Source: BRH-c25 sp035627615
GTDB taxonomy: Bacteria; Bacillota; Clostridia; Lutisporales; Lutisporaceae
Assembly (NCBI GenBank): GCA_035627615.1
Contig: DASPLL010000053.1
Span: 1-64,000 of the forward strand
Reading direction: 5' to 3'
Length of the DNA: 64,000 nt
Part shown: one piece after another, positions 10,901-20,400 of the stretch
Layout: each line of letters starts with the position of its first letter
Numbering within the stretch: the stretch's first letter is position 1
Notes under the pieces: model-generated
Seen by the model: only the letters and a program-made list of their open reading frames with translations
The model's database searches: none
What the model was told of the DNA's origin: nothing
Made by a program: the position numbers and the translations under genes

Positions 10901-13900
10901 TTACATATATACCGTCGGCAGTATTATCCAGAAAGTCAACAATGACCTCCCTTGTCCGGGTATTCCTGTTACCGGACATTCCGCTTCCCTCTATGGAGAT
11001 ACCGGCATAGTCGTCTTTTTCCCACCCCAAATCTTTAAGATAACCGGAAAACTTGAAGGATTCGCCGTCATAATCAATGTTGTAGTCCTCCCGCAGTGTG
11101 CCGTTATTTTTATATACACTCAGCACAGCCTTTTGGGGGGTACCGAAGTATTTCTGATAAAACTCATTGGGATCCGGGAACTCCGTATTAAATACATAGT
11201 CAAATTCCATCTCCAGAAATGGATTTTCATCCTTGGTATACACATCTGCCATTTTAGCCCTGAAGGCATCTCCTGAGTAGGATGTCCATTCATCCTCTTC
11301 GGAGTACTTAAGCTTGTATGGCAGCAGCTTTACCCCATCCTTGTACACATTGGAATTTGCTTTCACAATTAGTTCTTGTTCGTAATCCACACTGAGGACA
11401 TTGTATGTACCCATCAATGTATAGTCTACTGTCTTCTTTGTTTCCGTATCGGTTATAACTATACCGCTGTTATCCTGCTTATGGGGTATGTCTCCGAGAT
11501 CCGTATAAGCACTCCATACGGGCAGCTTGGGGGTATTCACAAGAAAGCCCACCTCCACCCCGGTTATCACGTCACCGGTGTAAAGTAACGGACCCCATTC
11601 GTTCGAAACATATCCCCCGGCTAATGCCCGCGTATTGAGAAGAACAAGCTCCTTATTGGCTATTACTCTTACGTCAAAATGTGCTTGCCTTCTGGAAAAT
11701 ACAGGTCTAACCTCTATCGTGCCATCTTCAATTGAATCCCAGATGCCCTCAGTCTTGAAGAAATTCTCATCCAGAATAAATTCTGTTCCTTTATGGTAAA
11801 TCCACTTGTTGCCTGCCTTTACTTCAAAGCCTGTATACTGCGCATATTTTCCGCTTGGATTTTCGTCGCCGTACTGGTAGCCGAAGTCAATCCTGTCAGC
11901 ACGGTAGGCCTTGGGTGTCTCCATTGACTCAGGAGTATACTCCTGATAGCCCTCCTCCACGTTGGAGTGAACATACTTAACATAAAGGCTGCCCGGATTA
12001 AATTCCATGTCACCAATTTTAGCAAGATAACCATTATTGATTTTGTATTTATCCCTTTTCATAATATCAGTATCTGATATTTCAATGTTGTAATGCTTAA
12101 GCGTCAATGTAATTCCGGATATATAAGGTGAAGTATGGTTGCCTTCATTGGCATAGGACTCCAGGACAATCGAATCAGCACCCTTTACATCTTGTACTTC
12201 TACATATTGTGAGCTATAAACAGACTTAACACCATAGTAATCCGAGACTTCCCCATATGTTTTGGAATTGAGCCAGCCGTGATTTGGTCCCTCCTGGCTG
12301 ATTTTAAAATGATAGTCATGGGACACTATCCCGTGCTCATCCAATTTACCGTCACCGTTATTATAATAATGATGGCTGACCTCGCTTATTCCGCCCATAG
12401 TGCCGATAGGATAAACAGCCCTTAAATCAGGTATTTCACTGTCTTCTGTCCCATCACCTCCGGCAGTATAATCAAATTGCATACCATCATCACTATAAAA
12501 CGCACCCTCTATATATCCAACAGGTATGATTTTATTTTGCTTATATGTGAAGTTTGCTTTTCTAATAAAATCCATGCCTGTAATCATCCACTGGCCTGGT
12601 GCAGGGCTATAGCCATAGCTCGATATGCGCTGTCCCCATGAAAATGCGGGGGTACCGGTCAAATGCATGCTGCTGTCCTTTGCAGCCGTGCTCCGGAGAC
12701 GTACCACGCTGTCCTGGGAACCCGGTATTGTCACCACAGCCTCGGCAGCTTTCACATTTACTTTTTCACTGTTACGGTCCAAAGCAATGATGAACTGCCT
12801 GTCCTTATTCCTTCCGGGGTTGTCCAGAATATTCACGGATACCTTCTGCTCAGAGGTCCCCGGTGTAAAGAAAAGGTCCTTCAAGCCCGGCTCATAGTCA
12901 ATTCCGGATAACGCCGTATCTTCTTCCGTACCGATTGCAACGGAGGCATACTGCTCCTGCCCGCTTGTACGTCTGACTATGATGGAGGCAGTACCATCCT
13001 TTGCTTCTACAGTTGGAGTATTTATTTCAAATTTCACCGGTTCCGGTTCCTCATCATCGGTAATATTCATATATGCCATGTAGAATTCTCCCCTGGAAGC
13101 CCCGCCGGTCGGTTTTCCCAGTGCGAACATCACCTGCTCCTCGCTTTCCGAGAGCTTGTCATTCAGAGGAACCAGATACAGATATTTTATGTACTCTCCA
13201 TCAGCAAAATCCAGTGTTGTCTCCGCACCCTCAACATTATAAAGGAATTTATCGTATTCCGCCTTGAGCTCCTCTACCTTTTTCTCGTCTACCGAACGCC
13301 AATCCGGTCTGTCGCTCTTTTGGCCCAGATACGCCTCCCTGGCTTCACGCAAGGAATTTACTCCATTCTGTGCCCCTTCGCCTACTGTTACCGTTGCTCC
13401 CGACAAATCCGTATATGAATAAACACTGCTTGTGACTGTTTCGTTTCCTGATATGGCCTGCGTTTCCTCCTCCGGCTCTGTACTCGCTTCCGGCTCCGTC
13501 TTTGATTCTCCGTACACGGACTCGATTACCGTCTCGCTGATATTTATTGAAGCATTATCTCCTATTGTTTCAATCATTGGAATAGCATCAGGATTTCTCT
13601 TCATCTCATTTTTACTTGAGTTTTCATATACTCTGATAACATAGTCCTTACCATATGCTGCACTTATGTCTATTGCCTTAAAGTCAACGCTGGCTGTTCC
13701 ATTGGTCCCTCCCTGGCGGACGACCGCAATCTCAAAGAACTCCTGCTTCTCATTTACCTGAAATTTAGTACCGATAAAATTGAATAATCCATTCGGAAAA
13801 TTCTCCTTCCATTTTTCGTCGCCTACAATTGCCTGCCTAAGCTCCTCCTCTGTTTTGTAGCCTTCAATATTCAAATCCGCAAAGGCAGTAATCGGTAAGC

Positions 13901-13952
13901 TTTGCATAATGATAAGCAAGCACAGCAGAATTGTCATTGTTCTTTTTAACAT
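4920..13952 (-). CDS. Giant SLH-anchored surface protein with Calx-beta-like domains (3,010 aa)
   Basis: A signal peptide (about 1-25, cleavage near AFA/D) shows export, and three SLH repeats at about 2837-3010 show binding to wall polymer. Between them I see two Calx-beta-like segments (about 55-110 and 304-404), a dockerin-like Ca loop (DTNNNGQIEPEE), a Lys/Asp/Glu-rich linker (about 1430-1478), a repetitive beta-strand region with sugar-binding or propeller character (about 1750-2100), a CARDB-like region (about 2270-2434) and a Big_2-like Ig fold (about 2500-2595). No catalytic domain is recognised. The ATG follows an AAAGGAGGG site. A structural or adhesive S-layer role is likely. The reading frame is unbroken over 9 kb, so it is probably under selection. 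Many long open frames on the opposite strand are shadows. Confidence 0.9.
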   Translation of the reverse strand: MLKRTMTILLCLLIIMQSLPITAFADLNIEGYKTEEELRQAIVGDEKWKENFPNGLFNFIGTKFQVNEKQEFFEIAVVRQGGTNGTASVDFKAIDISAAYGKDYVIRVYENSSKNEMKRNPDAIPMIETIGDNASINISETVIESVYGESKTEPEASTEPEEETQAISGNETVTSSVYSYTDLSGATVTVGEGAQNGVNSLREAREAYLGQKSDRPDWRSVDEKKVEELKAEYDKFLYNVEGAETTLDFADGEYIKYLYLVPLNDKLSESEEQVMFALGKPTGGASRGEFYMAYMNITDDEEPEPVKFEINTPTVEAKDGTASIIVRRTSGQEQYASVAIGTEEDTALSGIDYEPGLKDLFFTPGTSEQKVSVNILDNPGRNKDRQFIIALDRNSEKVNVKAAEAVVTIPGSQDSVVRLRSTAAKDSSMHLTGTPAFSWGQRISSYGYSPAPGQWMITGMDFIRKANFTYKQNKIIPVGYIEGAFYSDDGMQFDYTAGGDGTEDSEIPDLRAVYPIGTMGGISEVSHHYYNNGDGKLDEHGIVSHDYHFKISQEGPNHGWLNSKTYGEVSDYYGVKSVYSSQYVEVQDVKGADSIVLESYANEGNHTSPYISGITLTLKHYNIEISDTDIMKRDKYKINNGYLAKIGDMEFNPGSLYVKYVHSNVEEGYQEYTPESMETPKAYRADRIDFGYQYGDENPSGKYAQYTGFEVKAGNKWIYHKGTEFILDENFFKTEGIWDSIEDGTIEVRPVFSRRQAHFDVRVIANKELVLLNTRALAGGYVSNEWGPLLYTGDVITGVEVGFLVNTPKLPVWSAYTDLGDIPHKQDNSGIVITDTETKKTVDYTLMGTYNVLSVDYEQELIVKANSNVYKDGVKLLPYKLKYSEEDEWTSYSGDAFRAKMADVYTKDENPFLEMEFDYVFNTEFPDPNEFYQKYFGTPQKAVLSVYKNNGTLREDYNIDYDGESFKFSGYLKDLGWEKDDYAGISIEGSGMSGNRNTRTREVIVDFLDNTADGIYVKAPDYEQSGKFWIGNVQTPVRVNRAQTLGNYEMQAITFPGFVAKWGDYTPDTNNNGQIEPEERAELKRKYLERMKNENVDFDRILNEKVYWGNNYSYVPSFFNQSRIYYNFDRLPTDTVQWDASITIWEEFNTVLKPDVKSSKELVKNAEVYFGAKQVEDGNGDGTYTDGDPIYLEGNYYLGQLFYGGQVFNFDVEGGHPKEHTINTAEFMQPYEFKVTVKKDGKWEEKKIDLNCPQVAIEDAITTFSYRIDGSNVGVAPNDSIIRIYDKEGGCIMEAWTGPPAGDEFSYSMNTSEEGIGPGYTMRIAGVFQEYIPETGKYNTHEYPEVRVGFGFTDPPSAMSALASYKTPLSHTLKMIGTINNKYDLGMDVSIKDKLDIHEPYMDSDNNQRVVGTVVIGFDGEYEKSFVKNVEDTGKTPKEDNKDKVEKETKDKDSEDLKEVVNNTPKDADNPPESKGSGGGDFNMTYKISLALALEIEQIYDPVVQQYIPGSYYFSSLVIMATANAEYKKERVFMTPVGVPVTVTLSVHGGATGVLAFEADHKNPYKSEYLIDGGGKASLKPSNYDIYTKFMITPSVTLSAEAGFDYMSLELSGTADFDFEFGLPIIGDSNASGRGGMVISAKLKAKMLFVQKKWTLYESEYINFFGDSPKKLIKKALDDPYGSYLYEKTGSIEAEDILPRDYLEDKGGWNSGGSSKPMLSGVNTGGETVLQNGVFPHPQTKLIPMDEDRTLLLFVEDDESRDDLNRATLMFSILEDGSGTVPAAVYNNGTWDEDPDAFVVDDRILVTWSDAGRTFTGVDTEHDILSAMNITGMWFDTASGTFDGEFAITKTVDGGDGYADVNPRISYDPGTKRLMVYYTKTDHTDHWDDNPSAPEDDTVPYHEEPELVYGDIVNGYNVIAYRYADYNSTSGEFEWNETYTPEEGLDSEKYYGQRFPDLAPEADIEEVEQLITDETVTIGAGDDAHTVTLTHMGTKQIIKPYSGLNDPRITGMDLITHDGLAVFAYIIDHDTYISEQEDHKLYIQTYDFAENKFSNPIEITNDETPDTQPQFVQAGAATYLYWLHDGDIVYTSVSELLDNDKMLKEVTAPGTEEKFFIIDKTDRRKEFHISTAADHENPIEEYSVVTNGNSIYALWIEEETSYKNGLEHGDTGTEDPRNMHKERHIYAACTVPIEEAGGGIKAFPWSEPVQITFEQGANYSNLSYIVPDDDKFLAAYAKYTQQYDEAAGYFTNAGSVRQLAVNLFTIDSEVELGDISTDTEFPMPGKPVNITSVMSNNGLKALENIYFQFYIDVNGVQYDESPWYPEKDSTDTHYLLGGADRTINGCLTVPETLDDIEELKLGVRVKNEAGEILVSKEKELPVGPELEIDVLESRLTDEDEAFVRLYVKNNGNKSFKDNLTISAGDNILHTGQVELKVGEDRTIALVVKLEGAQFGGLSVAEDGSRFDMLTLNYKFGAFEESAELVRQISADAYNELQKVERLKVSRGGRLLGSGSIISIQDGDIVTLDAEIIKKAETAPLKPEQLEVAWSSDNPDIVAVLPDGMLIPMGSGIATVTAAAQPKSKYSASYEDGAFETLDKSYTIPDGVLKETSFTVWANYTPERDDSDDSSSTPVNTVPVQNPISGSVQTSERVEGEKLTLTFDSKSVAEALKGITDTLTLKSSSSDSNIKQLETILTADNLKSIAESKVNRVTISSILGSISLDRKTIDAIAAAVQGKQATIEFSEHDGVIEINIKVDGKKLQSLSGGAILISTAHKPKEAEDVNGILAYGISEDGTQKPIKASMYNPETGEVLFKTDAAGQFTIGYNKVEFSDDLGWADKYITFLSSRNIVTGTGEGVFSKDRAVTRAEFVTMLSRMANDLQLTDTAIKFDDVSSDAWYASPVKWAFENGIVSGSSDTTFSPDSPINREEMATMLYRYAAYAQMVLPQGTEGEFKDNGQLSSWSLAAVNAMKAAGFMVGSGDNSFEPGRISSRAEAAKVIAEILKYSLK

Positions 13953-14131
13953 TCACGATCCCTCCTTTATTTTACAAAACAGGATTGTAAGGTCGTCCAT
14001 CAATTCTGTACGATATTTCAACTAAATAGTTTCTATTTATGGATATTATTTCCTCCATTTTACTATATTATAAGGTTATTCGAGCTTTATAGCAATGTAC
14101 TAAAGTACAGTCTGGCAAAACAATTTTAGAC

Positions 14132-14193
14132 TGACAAGGGGACGGTTCCGCTGTCAGACCCAATGGTCTGACAGCGGAACCGTCCCCTTGTCA
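14132..14193. repeat. Perfect 29-bp palindrome with GGGGACGGTTCC core
   Basis: The arms 14132-14160 and 14165-14193 match at all 29 positions around a 4-nt CAAT loop. They begin TGACAAGGGGACGGTTCC. No T-run follows on either strand. It lies after the stop of the minus-strand GGDEF gene and before the promoter of the giant SLH gene. It resembles other GGGAC/GTCCC hairpins in this window and may be a REP-type palindromic unit rather than an ordinary terminator. Confidence 0.85.
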
Positions 14194-14208
14194 CTGGCAG
14201 ATATCATC

Positions 14209-16917
14209 CTACTGTTTTATCACCTCTATGACTTTTTCCACTATGCAAGGATCAAACTGTGTTCCGCTGCAGCTTTCAAGCTCTTCTAGTGCAGCCTCAC
14301 TTGATACAGCCGCATGATAAGGCCTGTCATTGGTCATGGCATCATATGCATCCACAACTGCAATTATCCTGGAAAGCAGAGGTATCTCCTCCCCTTTGAG
14401 CCCCTGGGGATAACCGGTGCCGTCCCACCTCTCATGATGGCTGAGTATCAGACTGGCGATATGAGCAAGCTCAGGGGAAGCAACAGCTATACGGTAACCG
14501 ATCTCACAATGACTTTTCATAATCTTCCATTCAGCTTCAGACAAGCCGGCAGGCTTTCCGAGGATATAGTCCGGTATTGCGATTTTTCCGATATCATGGA
14601 GCATTGCCAGAAGCGACAGCTCGTCCAGTTCACTATCATACAGCTCCATGTTTTTTCCTGTTTGTATTGCGAGTTCCTTCAGACGCTGTGCATGTGCCTC
14701 AGTCTCGTGAGTCCTCTCTTCCAGGGTCTTCTTCAGTGACAGCAATATTGAGCTCCTTATGCTTTTGCTTTCTACCAGCTTGTTATTGTACATCCTGTCT
14801 TCAGCCAGCTTATATACTTCTTTGATATCCTGGTCCTTCCCGGTCTTTATCGCTGCACCAAGAGCAATACTCGGGCATATAAGGTCAGCAATCCCGAAGC
14901 CGCACATTTGTTTTATCCTTGATATAATCGAGTTTATCTTCTCGGAGCTGGTACAGGGCAGGATAACTGCAAACTCGTCACCACCTACACGGGCAATAAT
15001 GTCATCATTTCCGCATACCGATTTGAATATTCCGGCTATGCTCATCAATAATTTGTCACCCTCCTCATGCCCGAAAACATCATTTACCATCTTAAGGCCA
15101 TTGGAATCTCCCATGATCATCCCAAGAGGAAGGTATTTTTCATCATCCAGTCCCTTGAAGGCTTTCTCAAAATAAGCACGGTTATAGAGTCCGGTCAACA
15201 TGTCATGGTAACCCAGATACCGTACTTCCTCTTCCTTCTGCTTTTCCAGAGTGACATCCCGGAATACGATAACCACACCCAGTATGTTCGAGCACTCATC
15301 CCTTATAAAGGCTTCGCTGCTTGATATGATCCTCTTGTCCCCATTCTTTGATACCAGCGCTTTATAATGCCCTTGCTGATCTACGCTCATTTGTCCTTCA
15401 TTTGAGGAATACTCAAGAAAATCATACTTCTTTTCATTAACTGTTACCATCACTTCATCCAGGAGTCTGCCCCGGGCTTCTTCAGGGCTCCAGCCTGTAA
15501 TCACCGCTGCAGCCTTATTCAGTATTACTATTCTATTATCAGTATCGGTTGTTATAACCGCATCACCGATAGATTGCAAAGTGACCTTAAAAAACTGTCT
15601 TTCCCTGGATACCTCATCCTCCCACTGCTTCAACTTAGTTATATTCCTGCTGGAACCCACAATCTGAACCACGCTGTCTCCGTCCAATATAGGCGACAGC
15701 AGCGTATGCCATACCTTTTTCGTCCCCTGAAGAGCGAAGGTCTCCTCATAAGTAATTGGTTTTTTGGCAGTAATACAGTCAATATAGTGATCTGCAATTT
15801 GCTTTCCTATCACCTCTCCGTATAAGCTCTGCGGAGTCATTCCGTTTACCGTTTCGGCAGGTACCCCTACATCTGTCTCATAGCCCTTGTTTATCATATG
15901 ATAAGTAAAGCTTTTATCGTTATTTACATTTATAAGAAACATAGCATCCTGACTTCCGTTAAAAACTGTCCTGTACTCCTGGTCGATTTTCTTTACCTCT
16001 TCTTCGGCCTTCTTCCTAAGCAGCATTATTCCAAGCTGATTTACAAACAGCTCGACAATATCAGGGTTTTCAATACTGTTTCCATCCCGCATCATAATTA
16101 TGAAGCTTCCAAGAATCTCCTCGTTATACTTTATTCCAATGCCATAAGAGTCACCCAGCTTTGTAGCCTTTTCCACCAGATTAACAATAAAAGGATTAAT
16201 GCGGTCAAAACTGAACTCATGCAGACGTCCTATCCGTACCAGCTTTTTTGATTTCATTACTTCCATGTCGGCTTCATCCACATTCCATGCCTTGCCTATG
16301 ATACTGAAGCCTAATATCTTGATCACCTGATGCACCTTGTTATCCAGGCCGGAAAAACCACGGGTTACTGTTTTCATTGCTCTCTTATCAAAAACATTCA
16401 CAAGCACAAACAATGCTCCGGAAAGCTTTAAAAGTTCATCAGCTATCCATTGGTAATCCACATCCGTAAATGCCGTCTCATGAAATTTCACAGCCGATTC
16501 GTAAAGAGAGTTTATCTTTCCGGCCCTTTTTTTTGTTTCAGTAATATCTTGAAATACAACGTAAAAACAGCTTTTTTCGCTTTTGTACAGGTAAATCAAA
16601 TGCCATTTCTTCATCTCTTCAGCATAATGCTCGAATTTGTAATTCTCTTCGGGAAAATCAACTCTGCCGAAAATATCCAAAAAATCAAAGCCCGCGATCT
16701 TTCCCTCCGGAGAGACCTCGGTAATCCTCTTTCCCCGCAGCTTTTCGGCTTTCATTCCAATTAACTTCTCAAAGGACTTGTTGGCTTCCTTAAAGACATA
16801 ATCGGATGCCTTTCCATTTTCATCAATAATCTTTTCCAAGTGCACAAGACCATCAGGCATATTTTCAATATAATGTGAATAATCACTTCTATCAGCTATT
16901 CCGATAATTGCTACCAC
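14209..16917 (-). CDS. PAS/GAF-GGDEF-HD-GYP cyclic-di-GMP signalling protein
   Basis: 902 residues. The N-terminus holds a PAS domain (about 10-130), a GAF-like segment (about 140-300) and two more PAS domains (about 310-430 and 440-560). A GGDEF domain follows with an intact RVGGDEF motif and no RxxD inhibitory site five residues before it. The C-terminal HD-GYP domain has LHDIGK and HHERWDGTGYP. Family knowledge: GGDEF makes and HD-GYP degrades cyclic di-GMP, so this is a possible bifunctional enzyme or one half may be regulatory. No membrane segment is seen, so it is probably cytosolic. The GTG start has only a weak site; an ATG at 16860 is an alternative. It stands alone between intergenic regions. 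Confidence 0.9.
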   Translation of the reverse strand: MVAIIGIADRSDYSHYIENMPDGLVHLEKIIDENGKASDYVFKEANKSFEKLIGMKAEKLRGKRITEVSPEGKIAGFDFLDIFGRVDFPEENYKFEHYAEEMKKWHLIYLYKSEKSCFYVVFQDITETKKRAGKINSLYESAVKFHETAFTDVDYQWIADELLKLSGALFVLVNVFDKRAMKTVTRGFSGLDNKVHQVIKILGFSIIGKAWNVDEADMEVMKSKKLVRIGRLHEFSFDRINPFIVNLVEKATKLGDSYGIGIKYNEEILGSFIIMMRDGNSIENPDIVELFVNQLGIMLLRKKAEEEVKKIDQEYRTVFNGSQDAMFLINVNNDKSFTYHMINKGYETDVGVPAETVNGMTPQSLYGEVIGKQIADHYIDCITAKKPITYEETFALQGTKKVWHTLLSPILDGDSVVQIVGSSRNITKLKQWEDEVSRERQFFKVTLQSIGDAVITTDTDNRIVILNKAAAVITGWSPEEARGRLLDEVMVTVNEKKYDFLEYSSNEGQMSVDQQGHYKALVSKNGDKRIISSSEAFIRDECSNILGVVIVFRDVTLEKQKEEEVRYLGYHDMLTGLYNRAYFEKAFKGLDDEKYLPLGMIMGDSNGLKMVNDVFGHEEGDKLLMSIAGIFKSVCGNDDIIARVGGDEFAVILPCTSSEKINSIISRIKQMCGFGIADLICPSIALGAAIKTGKDQDIKEVYKLAEDRMYNNKLVESKSIRSSILLSLKKTLEERTHETEAHAQRLKELAIQTGKNMELYDSELDELSLLAMLHDIGKIAIPDYILGKPAGLSEAEWKIMKSHCEIGYRIAVASPELAHIASLILSHHERWDGTGYPQGLKGEEIPLLSRIIAVVDAYDAMTNDRPYHAAVSSEAALEELESCSGTQFDPCIVEKVIEVIKQ

Positions 16918-17425
16918 GCCCTTTATCTACATTGATATACAAACCCTTATGTCGGATAATGCACAATTATGTCGATTCCGTTTACAAGAATATTATAACA
17001 TGTCTGCCAATTGTTAAAAAGACTTCTGGAGTAAATGATAATTTTAACAATCCGTAGCCTCTTGGATAGCCTTCAATGTATATGGTTTACCATAAATCCT
17101 GCAGTTTACCCCTTCGCGCGGAGACAAATGAATACCAACGCATGCAAGTTCCTATGATCATTGCTTCATTTTATTTTTTATACATCAGCTGTCCCAAGGA
17201 CATGTCCTCTTGGCCACTTATTAGTCAGTCAAATAATTGCAGGCTATATATTATAAAAAATTATATAAAGAAATAGAAAATAATATTGCATAACTATAAT
17301 AATTGATGTATCATTATACGCAATATTCTGTAAAATTATTTGAACGGAAACAATAAAATAAATTATTGATAGGACTGTCCGGCTTTAATTGCAGAGGAAT
17401 TTATTTTTGAAGGAAGGAATGGAAC
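16918..17425. other. 508-bp AT-rich intergenic region upstream of gltB
   Basis: No gene or recognised riboswitch or T-box motif (no AGGGTGG-type antiterminator) is visible. It carries a perfect 12-bp palindrome AGGACATGTCCT (17197-17208) and an AATATTGC/GCAATATT pair (17282-17289, 17330-17337) that could be operators for gltB or for the divergent GGDEF gene. The gltB promoter must lie here, but no box is convincing. Confidence 0.5.
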
Positions 17426-20400
17426 GTGGAAAGGTATGGGATTTATGAGAGACAAGGTCTGTATAATCCAGACATGGAAAAAGACAGCTGTGGAGTCGGC
17501 TTTATTGCCAATATTAAAGGGAAAAAAAGTCATGATATACTGAAGCAGGGACTACAGATATTGAAGAGTCTGAAGCACCGGGGAGCCGTAGGGGCGGACG
17601 CAAGTACCGGCGACGGGGCAGGCATACTGCTTCAGATACCTCATGATTTTTTCAGGAAAGAGCTGAAAAAAATAAATATTAAGCTTCCGAAACCGGAAGA
17701 TTATGCGGTATGTATGGTTTTTCTCCCCAGGGAACCGAATGCCCGTTTATTCTGTGAAGGAATACTGGAAAGAATAATTGCAGAAGAGCAGCAAAAATTA
17801 CTAGGTTGGAGAGAGGTCCCGGTAAACGAAAATGCATGCGGCGAATCTGCCAGAGCGACCAGGCCTGTCGTCGCACAGGTCTTTATAGATAGAGGAGGCC
17901 AGAAGGAGGAAGTATTTGAAAGAAAGCTCCTTATCATCAGAAAGCGTGCCCAAAAAATCATATATGATTCAAGGAAACCGTATACTGAAAGCTTTTATGT
18001 ATGCTCATTTTCATCCAGGACTATCATATATAAAGGACAGATACTGGGATACAAGCTTGAGGAATTTTACACCGACCTTTCGGATGATAGCATAAAGACC
18101 TCAATTGTGCTTGTACACGAAAGATACAGCACAAACACTTTCCCCTCCTGGAAGCTTGCACAGCCCTTCCGCTATCTTGCTCACAACGGGGAGATCAATA
18201 CGATCAGAGGAAACATAAACTGGATGAATGCAAGAGAAGGCGTTATGCAATCTCAAACCTTCGGTGATGATTTTAATAAGATACTGCCGATAATTGAACC
18301 TGGCGGAAGCGATTCCGCATCCCTGGATAATGCTCTTGAGCTTTTTATAGCCAATGAGCATTCCATGGAAAACTCAATGATGCTGCTTATTCCTGAAGCA
18401 TGGCAGAACAATCTGAGAATGAGCAAGGAAAAGAGAGCATTCTATGAGTATATGGCAAGAGTAATTGAACCGTGGGACGGCCCCGCAACCATAGCCTTTA
18501 CCGATGGTGTTAAGATAGGGGTAACTGTGGACCGGAATGCATTAAGACCCGCCCGTTACCTGCTGACTAAGGATGACCGTGTAATAATGGCGTCGGAAGC
18601 AGGCGTAATAGATGTGCCTGCAGAAATGATCATAAAAAAGGGCTGCCTTCAGCCCGGAAGGATATTATTGGTAGATACTGGAGAAGGAAGAGTAATTTCG
18701 GATAATGAAATCAAGGCTTCGGCATATAAAAGCAAGCCTTTCGCTGAATGGGTGGAGCGCAACCGGCTTACATTGAAGGATATTAAACAGCCTTACGGCG
18801 GGAAGAAAATGAACCGTGAAGATCTTCATATAAATCAGCTTGTATTTGGTTACACCGAGGAGGAATTGAAAAAAATACTCGCCTATATGGCTGAAAACGG
18901 CAAGGAGCCAATGGGTTCAATGGGCATTGACACTCCTGTTGCAGTACTGTCCGGGCGCCCCCAGCTGCTTTTCAACTATTTCAAACAGAAGTTTGCCCAG
19001 GTTACCAATCCTCCTATAGATTATATAAGAGAAGAAACGGTAATGTCACTTATACAGTTCATAGGGACTCACGGAAAGCTTCTGGACAAGATTGAGACAG
19101 AAAAGGATAACAAGTATATTAAGCTGGAGCATCCTTTTTTAAGGAATTCCGAGCTGGAGAGCTTAAGAAGCTTATGCACCGAAGACTTCAGGGCAATTAC
19201 TATTCCTATGGTATTCCAGGCTGACTACGAAGGCAACGGACTGAAAGAAGCACTGGATTATCTGTGCAAACGTGCGGAGGAAAGTGTAAAGCTTGGCTAC
19301 AATATTATCATACTCAGCGACCGGAATATTGACATGTACAGCGCTCCGATTCCAAGCTTGCTGGCATTGGGAGCAGTCCACCACCATCTGATAAGAAAGA
19401 AGCTCAGGACGGCCGTCGACTTGATCGTAGAGACCGGAGAGGCCAGGGATGCAATGCATATGGCACTTCTGGCAGGCTTCGGGGCAAAGGCCATTAATCC
19501 TTATATGGCTTTTGCATCGATCTGGGATATGGTTGAAAGTAAAAAATATATTAAGCAGACTTCAAATGTTGAGGAAGCTATAGGCAATTACATTGAGGCA
19601 ATATGCGAAGGCCTGTTAAAAATCATCTCCAGGATGGGTATTTCAACACTGCAGAGCTATAGTGGGGCTCAGATTTTTGAAGCAATCGGGATAAACCAGA
19701 AAACGATTGATGAATATTTTACTGCCACACCCACAGTCCTTACCGGTATTGGGTTGGATGGTATCGCAAAAGAAGTACTTTTAAGACAGAACTGTGCATA
19801 CAACAGATTCAGCGAGTTAAACCCAGGTGGAGAAATATTCTGGAACCCCAATGGGGAACATCATGCATTTAATCCGGAGGTAATCCGTAAATTAAGAAAA
19901 GCCTGCGTGGAAAACAACAAAGGTATCTATAACGAATATGCCCATGAGGCAAGTGAGCAAAAAGGCAGGATAACGACCATCCGCAGCCTGCTGCTGTTCA
20001 AGAAGCAGCAGTGTATAAGCCTGGATGAGGTCGAAGCTGCAGGGAGTATCTTGAAAAGATTTAGAATATCAGCCATGTCCTTCGGATCATTAAGTGCCGA
20101 GGCACATGAAACTATTGCCGCTGCTGCAAACAGGATCGGTGCAGCAAGCAATTGCGGAGAAGGCGGAGAGAATCCCGGCAGGTATAATACAGGCATCGGC
20201 GGCGATAATCTGAGAAGTGCGGTAAAGCAGGTAGCATCGGGAAGATTTGGAGTAACGCTGAATTATCTGATCAACTGCAATGAAATAGAGATAAAGATGG
20301 CGCAGGGTGCAAAACCCGGGGAAGGAGGGCATTTGCCCGGCTATAAGGTGACTCCCGACATTGCAAAGGTCCGTCATTCTGCAATGGATATAGACCTGGT

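Noticed and set aside
14209..16917. RxxD product-inhibition site in the GGDEF domain
   Set aside because: The residues at the expected distance before GGDEF read GNDD rather than RxxD.
16918..17425. Possible T-box or riboswitch before gltB
   Set aside because: No T-box antiterminator sequence, no conserved riboswitch core and no terminator just before the gene.
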